Part shown: positions 1 through 10,758 of the stretch, piece by piece | Layout of the letters: each line of letters opens with the position of its first letter | Numbering within the stretch: position 1 is the first letter of the stretch | Source: Xiphydria camelus | Lineage: Eukaryota; Arthropoda; Insecta; Hymenoptera; Xiphydriidae | NCBI GenBank assembly: GCA_963678675.1 | Contig: OY783192.1 | Location: forward strand, 6,954,001 to 7,018,000 | Length of the DNA stretch: 64,000 bases | Reading direction: 5' to 3' | Translations under genes and position numbers: made by a program | Notes under the pieces: model-generated | What the model saw: the letters and a program-made list of their open reading frames with translations, nothing else | What the model was told of the DNA's origin: nothing | Databases searched by the model: none

Positions 1-420
1 ACGCCGAATCGTTTTTCCCGAACGTTCCGCATATAAATACATACATATACGTTGAAACTTAAGAAAATCGGTATCAAAACTCGCTTAATCGGAAACCACT
101 ACTTTTCAGATCGTACACTAACAAAAAAAATTAGTTGGAAGAACTAGTTTCTTGATTCTTATCTGTCGAAACATTAATATCTCTTTATTTGAGTAAGGAA
201 ATTGTGTTTAATGCAATATTTGTTTATCTGCAGCAAGTATAAACTTAATTATTGTGAGTAAATATTAGTCGCATTGAAATACCGAGTTGATCCAACTGAA
301 CAAAAATAGTCATACAGGCGGACTCAATATGTAAAGTTGTAGCAACGAAATATCTACTTAGAGTGATTAAACTTATATTAGTTGCTAATGAACGGGTATT
401 TTATTGAACACAACTATGTA
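1..420. other. AT-rich stretch without recognisable gene
   Basis: AT-rich DNA with frequent stops in all frames. I see no splice-site-bounded coding segment, RNA gene or clear inverted repeat here. Confidence 0.5.
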
Positions 421-719
421 AACTGAGAAAATATTTATTTACCTGAAAAATAATTCTAATCATCTACAGTAGATTTTCACTTAATTCAACTGACCATTTA
501 CTTCAACATCGGAACGCCACTTATTTCAACGTTATAAGAGAAGCGTTACCCCACTGACGCTACTAAAGAACATTTAATTGCGTATGCGGGAAGGACCGAT
601 AAGAAGCCGTAGTGTAACTTCCTACTGTGTTGAATTAAGTGGTGTTCTTCGATTCAGAGTTATGGAATTAAATGAGAATCCATTGTATATCGAGTCGCCC
701 AATTTTTTCTTTCAGAGAG
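421..719. repeat. Possible decayed foldback MITE
   Basis: The left side opens with ACTGAGAAAATAT and the right side closes with TTTTTTCTTTCAGAG, which are roughly inverse. Between them the word ACTT(A)TTCAAC recurs at about 480-535 and appears inverted as GTTGAATTAAGT near 629. This resembles the iterated interiors of the better-preserved CACNGAGAAAA-type foldbacks in this window. The arms are weak, so this is a tentative call. Confidence 0.3.
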
Positions 720-849
720 TGGTAGGTATATATACGGAGAGAGTTTCACCATTGAATTATTGTTGTAGGTTAGACAAACGGGTCGCGGAGTCTTTTAACC
801 GTGGAAGAGTTTATGTTTACTTTAAAATCGGTCCTTCGTCGCGTTCGAG

Positions 850-2200
850 CTATTTTACACCCGACATTCCGCTCTCCCGTTCCACTCGCAGCCTCCCTCC
901 CTCCGTCGTCTCATTCGTCAGCATGTCGACGCGATTTATCTCCGTCCGATTTTGTTTATACGTCGTAAAGTTCTCCTTCGTATAAATATCCGGCGAGAGT
1001 GCATCGCCACGAATTTCCCGAGAGAGGTACCGATTTACAGATTTCGAGGAGCGGCGGAAATCGCGTGCGCGCACAACGACTCCGCCGGGCCTTTAGGCGG
1101 ATTTGTAAGTTTCCCGATTTCGGGGCGATCGCGTTCGCCCGAGTGATCATCGTGCCTCGCTCTTCGTCGAGCCGTTCGAGATTAGTCTGTCTTCGGATAA
1201 CCGAGTCAGCGAAGGGTTACTGTATTTAATTAAACTGTTACTTCGCATTGATTGCTAAACTTGGCCGGTAAAGGAGGAAGATTATCGAAGTTCGTTCGTC
1301 GTCGCCAAACGCCGTCCTCGTCCCGAGCTCTCAGGCAATCTCGCAAAGTTACGCGCGGCGAGCCTCGTCGGCTCGTCGCTTTATTGACGGGACATCTCGA
1401 TATTAATCGCGGTAATCGACGTGTATCCACTTTCCACATATAGGGTGGAAAGGAGCTGGAGAGTGGGTTGCAGAGGTTCCCGAAGAGGTCGAGTTGTAGC
1501 CGCGTGACGCGGCATTCGCCTGCATGTGTTGGATAAAAGCCGGCTTGAAAATGCGGCGTCTTTCCGCATCTGCTTCGAAAAAATGGACGCTGTAACGTCT
1601 CTTGAACGTACCTATCGGTAGAAAATCGGTTCGGCTGAATCTTTCCCCCTTTTGTTGATATATATAACTGGAACTCTGCGTTCGAAAAAAAGTTTCGACG
1701 ACAAAGTGAACGCGTTAAGTGGGACAGTTATATCGAGTCGAGTCAATCGATCGAATCTTTTAAATCCGACATATGTATGTGTTACACCCATTTTCGAAGT
1801 AAATGTTGAAACACTGTACGGAGGTAAGCGCGGTATCGTGGAGCTTGCGGTGGCTGTCTGCTTCCACGGCACTTTCTGCCTCGCTGTTAAACGTACAGAG
1901 GGTGTCTGTCGATCGACATTCAGCGAGAGGGAGTTTCATTTAAGTTAGAAATTGCTTCTTCCGTGGCGATGATGGGCCGCAAATTGGGCGCAAAACAGAA
2001 TGCGAAGAAGCCGGGAATGGCGAGGCGGGCTGAGAGCGAGACGACACGATGTCGGTGCGACCGAGGGGTGTGAACGTATATCGACCTTCGTTCGATCGCT
2101 GGTTCGCTCGTTGACTGTTACTAATTGTACGAGAAACGGGGGAAACGAGAGTAAATGTTCGGATCGATAATCGCCAAGCTTCTTGATATCCGACCTCTGA
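850..2200. other. CpG-rich block without defensible coding frame
   Basis: GC and CpG content rise sharply around 850-1600. Short open frames exist on both strands, but none is bounded by convincing splice signals or resembles a known protein. It could be a promoter, UTR or simply a GC-rich isochore segment. Confidence 0.4.
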
Positions 2201-2202
2201 GG

Positions 2203-2274
2203 TCCTTGGATAATCTATACCTATAGTGAGTCTTTTCAAGGATAAGCTATACCTATAGTGAGTCATTTCAAGGA
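2203..2274. repeat. Two-copy tandem repeat, period 33 bp
   Basis: The word CTATACCTATAGTGAGTC occurs at 2214 and again at 2247, each followed by a (T/A)TTTCAAGG tail. This gives two near-identical 33-bp units. Confidence 0.85.
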
Positions 2275-2774
2275 CGCTACGATTCCTGGCTTTTATTACA
2301 GCGTCACGCCGTTTAGATCGTTTAGACGAATCGATATCGACGGATGTCAAATGATTCGCCAATGAAACGTATCGTTATATGTATGTACATATAATGGAAC
2401 CAGATATGAGAATCTGTAAAGAGGACCTGGAGGACTCGAGGGTATGTAGATTATTAGATGTATAAACGAAGAGAATTCGGAAAGGTCTCCATTATTAAGG
2501 ACGGAACAACGGAGTAACGTGGCTTATATAACCGATTGTTGTTAGGTTTCCCGGTAATGAGACGGAGGAGGGGCGGAAGAAATCGATGAAATGGAGGAAA
2601 TTGCTTTCGCACAACACGGCGATGCAATTTTACAGAGATAGAAGAAGCCGTAAAAGAGCACAGAGACGTTCACAATGCGAAAATATGAACATCATGACTG
2701 CAGCGAACGTATTTCAAACTATACCGCCGATACGTATGCAGACTGGATCGGAAACGTTGTCCTCTAAAAATAGA

Positions 2775-3455
2775 TTCAAATAAAAATAGGAAGGAATCAT
2801 TTGACACGATTGGTACTTCTTAGAGAATTAGACGAGGGATGGAACTTTTTGTCAAGCATCGGTAGCAGCGATAAAAAATGTGATTCAACCCTTTCAGGTG
2901 GTAAGTTTGAGAAATGAGATCCGGTCTTATGGAACTTCAATATTAAATTCCGAGTGGATGAAAATCATTTGATATTATATGTATCGAAGTCGCTTCAGGG
3001 GTTTTCGATCATACTAATACCATTTATGTATAATTATTATACGAATTCGTAATTGTATCCTCTGAACAGGGAGAATTACCCTTATTGCATAACAATGAAC
3101 GAGAACTCCGAAAGCTCGTCCTTGAAGTAAATCAAAAACGCTGATTTCGAAAAAAATAATTTAAAAATTCTATCTTCATATCTCGAGCAGTAATGACCCC
3201 TCAACCCCTATTGCAAAAAAGGACAAAAATTCGGAAACTCCTGGAGTTACTTCATGCGAATAATTTTAATCCAATTGGAATTTAACATTGGTGCTCCATA
3301 AGGTCGGAACTCGTTTCTCAGACTTTACCATCTGAAGGAGCTGAATCACATTTTTTACCGCTGCTACCGATGCTTACTCAACAGCTTACATCCCTCCTCT
3401 AATTTTCTGAAAAGTGCCAATCGTATCTAATAATTCCTTCCTATTTTTGTTTCAA
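2775..3455. mobile_element. Foldback element with ~250-bp inverted arms
   Basis: The arm at about 2775-3030 reads as the inverse of 3205-3455. Both outer ends carry AAAATAGGAAGGAAT, followed by matching blocks around GCATCGGTAGCAGCG and AAAAAATGTGATTCA. Arm identity is roughly 75-80% by eye, so the insertion is old. No transposase frame lies between the arms. The right half (about 3140-3350) has a second, diverged copy at 59040-59240, which shows this is a dispersed family. Superfamily is undetermined because no clear target duplication is visible. Confidence 0.75.
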
Positions 3456-3559
3456 TTTCCTTTTAGGACAGCATTTGTCATTCTCACGAAAAGCAGACCT
3501 TCCTTGTTCGTTACAAATTACGGAATCATCGTTCGGCTTAGTGTAAATAATAGCAAAGC

Positions 3560-3562
<3 letters not shown>

Positions 3563-3609
<47 letters not shown>
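3563..3609. repeat. (AT)n microsatellite
   Basis: About 23 uninterrupted AT dinucleotides. Confidence 0.97.
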
Positions 3610-3610
<1 letters not shown>

Positions 3611-3689
3611 AACCATGGCTATTAAGCCATTATATACTTTGAAATTTTTTAATCCTTTTTTATTCATGTTTTAACCTACCAACGGAGGG

Positions 3690-4265
3690 TGAAATCTCAC
3701 CTCCGTGAACCGTCCGCCCATACAGAAGTCAACACTGTTACATGTATTATAGAAAACTAAAAACCATTTATCAATTTTAAGATATTTATAAAGTAAGTAG
3801 AATAATGTTAATTGCAATCACTCAAAAATTTTTTCTTCAATCTTCATGAAAATTAAAGAATTTTACTAACTCGTCTTGTCCGCCAAAACAATCTCACCTC
3901 CGTTATTTTCTTGTTAAAATACTATAAATCTCGTAAATACTGCTCCATCTATTCAGTATGTGCGAAAAGGTATCAATTTATATGTATTGACGATTCAGTA
4001 ATGTTAAAATCATTGGTAAATTTTGAAATGGTTTGTGATAATTTCATAAAACAGGTAAGAAAAGATATTTGTTCAAGATCATTCCTCACCTCCGTTAATA
4101 CATTATAAGAAGACATTATTTATTTAATTTTCTTGTTGACCTGGAGATAAGTAAAACACATCTACAAGTTTCTTTAACACCACGCTTACTTTTGATAACC
4201 TCAAAATGCTTTACTGTGTAACGGAAATTATCCAAATTTCTCACCTCCGTCAACCTCACTTCCGT
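3690..4265. repeat. Spaced CTCACCTCCGT repeats
   Basis: The 11-mer CTCACCTCCGT, or TCACCTCCGT with one neighbouring base changed, occurs near 3697, 3893, 4085 and 4240. A one-mismatch copy, CTCACTTCCGT, follows at about 4256, and an inverted ACGGAGGGTGA lies near 3681. The main copies are spaced roughly 195, 190 and 155 bp apart in AT-rich DNA. Such spacing is typical of protein-binding subterminal repeats, but could also be the remnant of a long-period tandem array. Confidence 0.7.
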
Positions 4266-4398
4266 GAATACTTCTGTTCAAAAATGTTTAACTGACCAAA
4301 CTCTCACTTAATCTTAATGATACTCCTAATAATGCTGGATCCTTCTCGAGTTCTAGAAGTAGAGTAGCATGCGGTAAAAAGGTTAGAAGAAAGAATAG

Positions 4399-4515
4399 AG
4401 CCAAACTAAATTTACACAAATTAAGTATCTTGAAAATAAATTACGTAAAGGAGAAAGACGAGCAAGACAATATAAAGCACGAGTTCAACGACTAAAAAAG
4501 CAAATAAAAAGATAA
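4399..4515 (+). pseudogene. Basic coiled-coil coding relic inside the TIR element
   Basis: A 38-codon frame ends in a stop at 4513-4515. It encodes a Lys/Arg-rich helix with regular hydrophobic spacing, including KYLENKLRKGERRARQYKAR. The preceding bases in another frame (from about 4331) also look coding (SSSRSRVACGKKVRRKNRAK), so a frameshift probably separates two parts of one former protein. A basic coiled coil is common in DNA-binding transposases and their accessory proteins. The family cannot be named from so little sequence. Confidence 0.4.
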
Positions 4516-4728
4516 TTCCACGAACAAAAGTGAATAATTTGGTCAGTGTCTCCGTGAAATCCAATTTTTATTTTTTTGTTAATTTGTGCTTAAAAATTAT
4601 CTACCATCTCGGAAATGTAGTTGTATGATGAAATATTAATGGATTTGAAAAAGGAAAATATAAAATTTTTCCATTAAATTTTTTTCTTAAATTTAGAACT
4701 GAAATAGTCTGCTTTTCGTGAGAATGAC

Positions 4729-5330
4729 CCATATACGAAAGCACGAACGTCATTGATATTTGAAATTTCCTGTAAAAAGTATAGTAGGTCTGCCACTTTT
4801 TTGGTGAACGCGAGAAAAATTAGGGTCGCAGTTGAGTGCAAGCGCAAGAGTTACTTTGGCAGCGAGCAAGATGGTTTTGAAAGCCGGATACTCTTTTCGC
4901 GTAATGGCGAGGGAAAAGGAGGAGTAACGAACGGTTAAGCCGCTTATTCGTGTACTTCGAGAGGTGAAAGAAAAAAGATTCAGGCACTTCAGGCTAAGCT
5001 CGTGGGATTTTCTTAAAATTTTACTGACCTACGCGAAGGCGAGAGGTATTGCGATCGATGGAATCTCTTCTGATTTTGGTTATTTAATTTGCAGAGCGGA
5101 AATAGATTGACAAGCGCGGATTACTTATACGGTTATAGTGCGATAATCGCTTCTGCGAAAAGCTATTACAAAATTAGACGCTTTGCATTCTGAATTGTCA
5201 TATGTATTAAATATGTTCAATCGAAGAGTAACGGAGATATGGAAGATATAAGAAGCTCACGAAGAGAGCACTTCGGGAAAGCGCGGTGGACAGCCCACCT
5301 GTTGGCTAAAACACGGAATACGTTATAATA
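4729..5330. other. Unannotated interval
   Basis: Mixed-composition DNA between two transposons. I see no gene, RNA or repeat structure that can be supported. Confidence 0.4.
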
Positions 5331-6609
5331 TTAGGGGGTTGCATTGAAAGCCGCTGTTTTTTTCTTGAAATATCAAAAACATTATGTCGTAATAAAATGT
5401 GTGAATACCTCGATCAAATATTTGCCTTTTCGGAAGCTATAACTTTTTCCCACTTTTCTGGCAGAAGTTGAATTCCGCGACGAAAGAATTATTTACTTTT
5501 TGAGCTAATCCACTAAGCAACCCAATTTTTTACTTCTTAGTAATTATGGAAGTTTGTATCTTCCAAGTCGTGTTGTATCGATCTAAATAAATGATAATCA
5601 CTCTGGGCCAGGTCTGGAGAATATGTTGGGTGCGAGAGAACTTCCCATTCAAGCTCCATCAATGTTTCTTTCACGGTTCAAGCAACGTGAGGCCGAGCGT
5701 TGTCGCGAAGAAGAATAATTTTTCGGCAATTTCATGCAATTCATGGTCGTTTTTGCATCAAATTATCATTTAAATGCCCCAGTTGTTGTCGATAACGTTC
5801 GGCAGTAATTGTTTCATTCACTTCTAACAGCTCATAATAAACGACAGCTTCCATGTCCCACCAAACTGAAAGCATTGTTTCGTTTTGGTATCGTCGTTGA
5901 TAGTTGGCCAGGATCAACCCATGATTTTTTGCATTTCAGGTTATCGAAATAGATTCATTTCTCATCACCGGCTACGATACGCTATAAAAAAAAACTTTTC
6001 TTTTTATGCTTTGCAAGCAACGAAATCGAGATGTTCAGACGATTAGTAATGGCATTTTCGGTCAATTCATGTGGCAGCCAGTTTCCTTCCTTTTCAATCT
6101 TTCCCATGGCATGTTAACGTCGTGAAATAGTATAATAGATTCGTATTGACTTTAAGCTGTTGAGCCAATTCTCAGAGCATTTCAGTATGGTTTTCTTCCA
6201 ATAGAGCTTGCAGTTGTTCATCTTCGAACTTCTTTGTTTGACCTGGCCGTTATTTGTCGTGAACATCACAGTTTCCACTTTTGAAGCGACAAATCCTGTC
6301 TCTCTGCATACTGTTTCCGATGGAGCAGATTCAGCTTAAGTTAGCACAAGTAATTAATGAGCTGCAGCAGCACTTTTTTTTTTAAATTAAAGGAGTGTAG
6401 AAGTACACATCGAAAAACAACTCGTCGTGTTCCATTTTCTCAGGTTATAGACATAGATTTATATTAACCAAAAATGACAGTTTAATGACTGAATTTTAAT
6501 GAGAAATGTCCATAATTTATAGTGATACAAGAAGTATTAGTTGCTGAGCACGACATAAGTAGTTAGAGCCATCTACAGGAGAACAGCGGTTTTCAATGCA
6601 ATCTCCTTA
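5331..6609 (-). mobile_element. Full-length but inactivated mariner element (copy 1)
   Basis: This is a 1279-bp element flanked by TA (5329-5330 and 6610-6611). The terminal repeats read TTAGGGGGTTGCATTGAAAG on the left and, inverted, TAAGGAGATTGCATTGAAAA on the right. Read on the minus strand, the transposase relic shows the order expected of a mariner DD34D enzyme. It has an N-terminal helix-turn-helix region, then GDEK followed by TGA where Trp is expected, then WVDPGQ, VVYYELL-like residues, RDNARPHV and finally SPDLAQSDYHLF. The three catalytic Asp positions are still legible, but stops and frameshifts break the frame, so it cannot encode a working enzyme. Length matches an intact mariner (about 1.28 kb). 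It belongs to the same family as 9725-10511, in opposite orientation. Confidence 0.93.
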
Positions 6610-6611
6610 TA

Positions 6612-7880
6612 GATAAAATGAAATGGTGCTACCTCCTTTTCCTCGTTTACGTCATCGGGAGAGAGAGCGAGAAAGAGCGGACGACAGAGAAATTGGGAAA
6701 GAGATGAGGTCGTGCACCGAAAATGTCACCATTCGTCGACTATATATATGTTAGTAAAGATATAATTTATTCTTTCTTACATATATATATTTCCTCCACT
6801 AAAATCGATATTTTTCCGCGAAAGACCGAGTGGGAATGTCGGAAGCAAATGAAACTTCGAGAATGATAGCACCAATGTGAGCGTGCAGGAGAGGGGGAGA
6901 GAGAGACAGAGAGAGGGGAGAAAACAGAATTTTGCGGCAAGACCGGGCGATTTATTCCACCACCGGAACCGCGTATACATGTATATATACCGACGAGGAA
7001 CTTCAGCCGGGATGAATGAATACTCGGGATTACTTCCGTCTCACTAGAGTGGGCCGCGCGGGTTCTCCCGTGGCATGGCATTGGCGCATTCGTCACGCCA
7101 GGAGCAGACCAACAGAAAAATCCCCCGATGACGATATTAATGCTAATGGGAACGGTATCCCCCCCCCCCACACGTCGAGACGCAGGGCGAATGATTGAAG
7201 ACGCGTTTATTAAACGCGGGGTCGACTTCGTCGGTGCGTGTACAGCGCGGCGGCGGTGCAACGATAATGCAATCGTCTAATGCCCGGGAATCGCATGACG
7301 CGATGACTCCTAGTGTCATGCAAATTTGCACCAGGGGTAATTGCGCGTTCATGTTCGGGGGCAAAGTGACCCGATCATTGTTCAGGATGTGTTCTACCAC
7401 GCTATATTTGCTCAGAGAAGAATGGACTCGTATGATAGATTATGGTCGGAGCTTCCCACGGGGTGTTCAACTACGGTGCACACCATACTCACTTGCGGTT
7501 GGCTCGCCTACAGGGTTCGGAGGTTCTTCGTGACCTCCTTTTCTGCACGAGGAATACTCACCCCGTGCTTCTCGGCGAACTTGGAACCTTTCGCGGGGGC
7601 TAAATCGAACTTGATACGAATTTAGACGTACGGCGAGCGAGCTGTGCGGCAAAGTTTCGCAACGTGCTCGAAATTGTTATGTAGGGATGAGTTTAACTGC
7701 ACGCATCAGTTGGGGGCTATCACCTTGTATCGTGATATAATATAATAGTGATTGTTAGCATTAGATTGTAGAAATTTCCGTACAGATATTAATTGAAAAC
7801 CAAGTTAGGACTGCCGACTGAATAAGTAATTAACATTTTTAACTGAATGTACCGATAATTGAGTAAACAGTGCCTCAAAA
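6612..7880. other. Unannotated interval with GA-rich and C-rich runs
   Basis: It contains GAGA-rich runs at about 6655-6690 and 6890-6922 and a run of C at 7159-7168. A small palindrome, CGCGTTTATTAAACGCG, sits at about 7203. Open frames on both strands here have no recognisable similarity and are probably chance. Confidence 0.4.
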
Positions 7881-8135
7881 CTGAGAAAAATAATTGGGCT
7901 AAAATGACAAAACGCATCTACATAAACGCGTTTAGTAATTTTAACCCAAGTACTGGTCAATTGAACCAAAATTTTGTTACTCTAACCAGATGTTTAGTTA
8001 TTTCAACCAAACGTTTAGTTATTCTAACAAAAAATTAGTCAGTCTAACCAAACAAATGGAGGATTCATATTTCATCGAATGGTTTTGTCACCATCTCCAG
8101 CATTTTGGTTAAATTGACCAAGTTATTTTTCTCTG
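7881..8135. mobile_element. Foldback MITE, CACNGAGAAAA-type ends
   Basis: The left end CTGAGAAAAATAATTGGGCT is inverted at the right end as AACTTGGTTAT-like sequence ending TTATTTTTCTCTG, followed by TA. The interior is built from a repeated word of the form (A/G)TTTAGTTATTNNAACC, seen several times between 7925 and 8060. No coding capacity. Confidence 0.65.
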
Positions 8136-8385
8136 TATATGGAAACTTGGAACGTAACTACGAGGGTCATTTGACAAATTTCCAGCCTTTTTAGGAAAGA
8201 CACATACTTATTTCAAGGTAAAAAAAATGTATTTCTCAACATAGTCTCCTCATAACTCAATACCTTTAATCCATCGTTTCTTCCAACCCTTCAAGTCGTC
8301 AGAAAAAAATTCTTTTTATCCACCTGAAAAATACCGGTCTATACAGCGTACACGACAAACGCGGCACCCAGCGCGTGGATAATTT

Positions 8386-8592
8386 TCACATACCCAAATC
8401 CTCATACAAAATCTTGTGCACCCGTTCATCTGATATCTTACAAGCCTCAGCAATCTCCTTCACGGTCAATCGACGATCTTTCATCACAGTTTCATACACT
8501 AAGTCCACGATTTTGTCAGTTGCAATACTTTTTGGGCGTCCAGAACGTTCATCATCAAAAATGCTGGTACGGCCACGTTTGTACTCAGCCAC
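8386..8592 (-). pseudogene. Mariner transposase N-terminal fragment
   Basis: This is the longest surviving reading frame (68 residues) of the element at 8161-9152. It covers the end of the first and most of the second helix-turn-helix domain, the part that recognises the terminal repeats. The start is lost, because upstream bases encode stops, and the catalytic domain is deleted. Confidence 0.85.
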
Positions 8593-8795
8593 TTAATGTT
8601 TGATGGTTGTGTACGAAGGGGATACTTCACCATATACTAAGTTTAACTCGTTTTCTATTTCCTGAGTTTTTTTCCTTTCAAATAAAGGAACTTGATTGCC
8701 ATTATCGACAGAAAACATCTCCTATCAACTTTATAAAAGTGCCATGAGCAAAAAGTACTGATCGGAATAACTTGGAATTTTTATGGGATACATGT

Positions 8796-9042
8796 GAAGG
8801 GTCCAGTGGAAAAACGATAAGGGTCCATTTTTTTCGAAATCGATATTTTAGCGACATCTGTTAGCTTGTAACATGAAGTATCAACATATCAAACCTTACA
8901 GGGGACGAACACTGAGATTCCACTAAAAATTGTGGTTGAAAATAGGCGGCACAGTGGACTCCCGTGCGTTGTGAAACTTTAAATGTCGTGTTTCTCAACT
9001 TTTAGAAATATGGACCCTCATCGTTTTTCTACTGGACCCTTC
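8796..9042. mobile_element. 247-bp MITE nested in the mariner relic
   Basis: The terminal repeats GAAGGGTCCAGTGGAAAAAC and its inverse extend about 34 bp with only two differences. The insertion is flanked by a 4-bp duplication ATGT (8792-8795 and 9043-9046). Removing it rejoins a plausible mariner 5' untranslated sequence, which confirms that it landed later than the mariner. The high arm identity suggests a fairly recent insertion. It has no coding capacity. Confidence 0.88.
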
Positions 9043-9154
9043 ATGTATCAACGCCATCTACCAGATGATAGCAAGAATTAAATTATATCGTGACTGCTTG
9101 TCATTATTGACCAGGCTTGGCCTTATGCCAGAAACTTTTCAAATGAGTCTCGTA

Positions 9155-9724
9155 TTATATAAAATTACTTCCATAGTTGCTCACAGATAGAAAGCTCTCT
9201 TTGGAGTTTAAAAAATCCATCTAACAAACCTCAAAAACAAATCTTGAAAACAAATCTTCTCGTGCGAAGGACTTTTCAACTGTGCGGAGTCGCGCGAGCG
9301 TGAACTTTTATCTCATTGGATTATCGACAGACGCGGAGAAGCTTCTCGTTATATCTACTTCGTATGACAACGATGGGTACTGGTTGAAGGTGGCGGAGGG
9401 TAGCGAAGTCGGGCCCGACCTACGGTACCTTCGGGGTGATACGTCATCCCTGACAACCCAGCGTGCCTGTAGCCTGAGCGTCTCCGACAACCCCTCTGTA
9501 TACCTCGCACCTCTCACAGTAGTGGCCATCCATCATGTTTGAGTAATGCAGGGACACGATTTCGCGTTATTGCGAATGACCGACTCTGTCACATCCACCC
9601 GGTCTCGCTTATCGCATCGGGGTACCAAAGAAAGATTTGTTCTTCTGGGTCTGGCGCATATCGATACGCCGCGTAAGTGACGTTCAGCGTCGCGTGGATA
9701 CCTTCGTGCATGAAAAATATACTA
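9155..9724. other. Unannotated interval
   Basis: A frame of 86 codons at 9282-9542 and its antisense partner are open but show no recognisable motif or splice context. I treat them as chance. Confidence 0.35.
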
Positions 9725-10511
9725 TTAGGAGGTTGCATTGAAAGCTGCTGTTCTCCTGTAGATGGCTCTAACTACTTATGTCGTGCGCAGCGACTAGTAC
9801 TTCTTGTATCACTCTAAATTATTGAAATTTCTCATTAGGATTAAACTGCCATTTTTGGTTAATATAAGTCAATGTCTATAACCTGAGAAAGTGGAACGTA
9901 ACGAGTTGTTTTTTCGATGTAGTACTTCTACACTCCTTTGATTTAAAAAAAAAAGTGCTGCTGCAGCTCATCAGTTACTTGTGCAAACTTATGCTAAATC
10001 TGCTTCATCGGAAACAGTATGTAGAGACTGATTTCGTCGCTTCAAAAGTGGAAACTGTGATGTTCACGACAAACAACGGCCGGGTCAAACAAAGAAGTTC
10101 GAAGATGAACAACTGCAAGCTCTATTGGAAGAAAACCCTACTGAAACACTTTGAGAATTGACTCAACAGCTTGAAGTCGAGACGAATCTACAATTTTATG
10201 ACATCAACATGCCATGGAAAAGATTGAAAAGGAAGGAAACTGGCTGCCACATGAATTGACCGAAAATGCCATTGCTAATCGTCTGAACATCTCGATTTCG
10301 TTGCTTGCAAAGTATAAAAAGAAAAGTTTTGTATGGCGTATCTTAACCGATGACGAGAAATGGATCTATTTCGATAACCCGAAACGCAGAAAATCATGGG
10401 TTGATCCTGGCCAACCATCAACGTCGATACCAAAACGAAACATCCACGGTCACAAAACAATGCTTTCAATTTGGTAAGGGTGGGCTGGAAGGAGCCGTTT
10501 ATTATGAGCTC
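9725..10511 (+). mobile_element. 3'-truncated mariner (copy 2)
   Basis: The element begins after TA with TTAGGAGGTTGCATTGAAAG, the same terminal repeat as the element at 5331-6609. It follows that copy through the 5' leader, the helix-turn-helix region and the first catalytic block. Homology stops at GTTTATTATGAGCT (the VYYEL region) near 10511, and unrelated DNA follows, so the C-terminal half and right terminal repeat are gone. Frameshifts and stops interrupt the frame. Confidence 0.9.
10214..10477 (+). pseudogene. Mariner transposase internal fragment
   Basis: This 87-residue frame carries DDEKWIYFDNPKRRKSWVDP followed by GQPSTS, IPKRNIHGHK and MLSIW. It is the segment around the first catalytic Asp (usually GDEKW; here Gly is replaced by Asp). 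It ends at a stop just after the MLSIW motif, where intact enzymes continue into WD and VVYYELL. The upstream helix-turn-helix region (about 9955-10200) is readable in another frame, including VCRD and RFKSGNCDVHDKQRPGQ. Confidence 0.88.
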
Positions 10512-10758
10512 ATATAGATCACCTATTAATAACTACCAAGCAATAAATAAATGAAATTCTTCATAGAAATTGTATACATCAGATTCTCAAAACTCCCAGG
10601 AAGTTCTAATATGTCCTTTGAAATAGCAAGGGACAATATAAGAATGGAAAAAAAATGAGAAAAAGTAAGAGAGGAACGGTGGCACATATATATGTGCCTC
10701 AAAGGATTAACCAATTGAAAGTCACAGGAAGAAAAATTTCCAACAAACGGTTGCTTAC

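Larger units (their letters stand above)
3477..4728. mobile_element. 1.25-kb element bounded by perfect 22-bp inverted repeats
   Basis: The left end begins GTCATTCTCACGAAAAGCAG (3477-3498) and its exact reverse complement closes the block at 4707-4728. Inside lie an (AT)n run, several evenly spaced copies of CTCACCTCCGT and a short basic coiled-coil coding relic. This layout fits a decayed DNA transposon with subterminal binding-type repeats. I cannot place it in a superfamily: no DDE motifs are legible and the flanks show no obvious target duplication. Confidence 0.6.
8161..9152 (-). mobile_element. Core-deleted mariner with a nested MITE
   Basis: The element is flanked by TA (8159-8160 and 9153-9154). 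Its ends, CGAGGGTCATTTGACAAATT on the left and the inverse of AACTTTTCAAATGAGTCTCG on the right, pair as about 28-bp terminal repeats. On the minus strand a 68-residue frame at 8592-8386 matches the mariner DNA-binding region, with GRTSIFDDERSGRPKSI and then DRRLTVKEIAEACKIS. It continues in another frame as KLSTRWVPRL. The sequence then jumps to a C-terminal tail reading DDLKGWKKRWIKGIEL, so the whole DD34D catalytic core is missing. Without the insertion at 8796-9042 it would be about 0.74 kb, a typical internally deleted non-autonomous derivative. It is a different mariner lineage from 5331-6609. Confidence 0.9.

Noticed and set aside
8375..8596. 73-codon plus-strand frame
   Set aside because: It is antisense to the mariner transposase fragment, which has clear family motifs.
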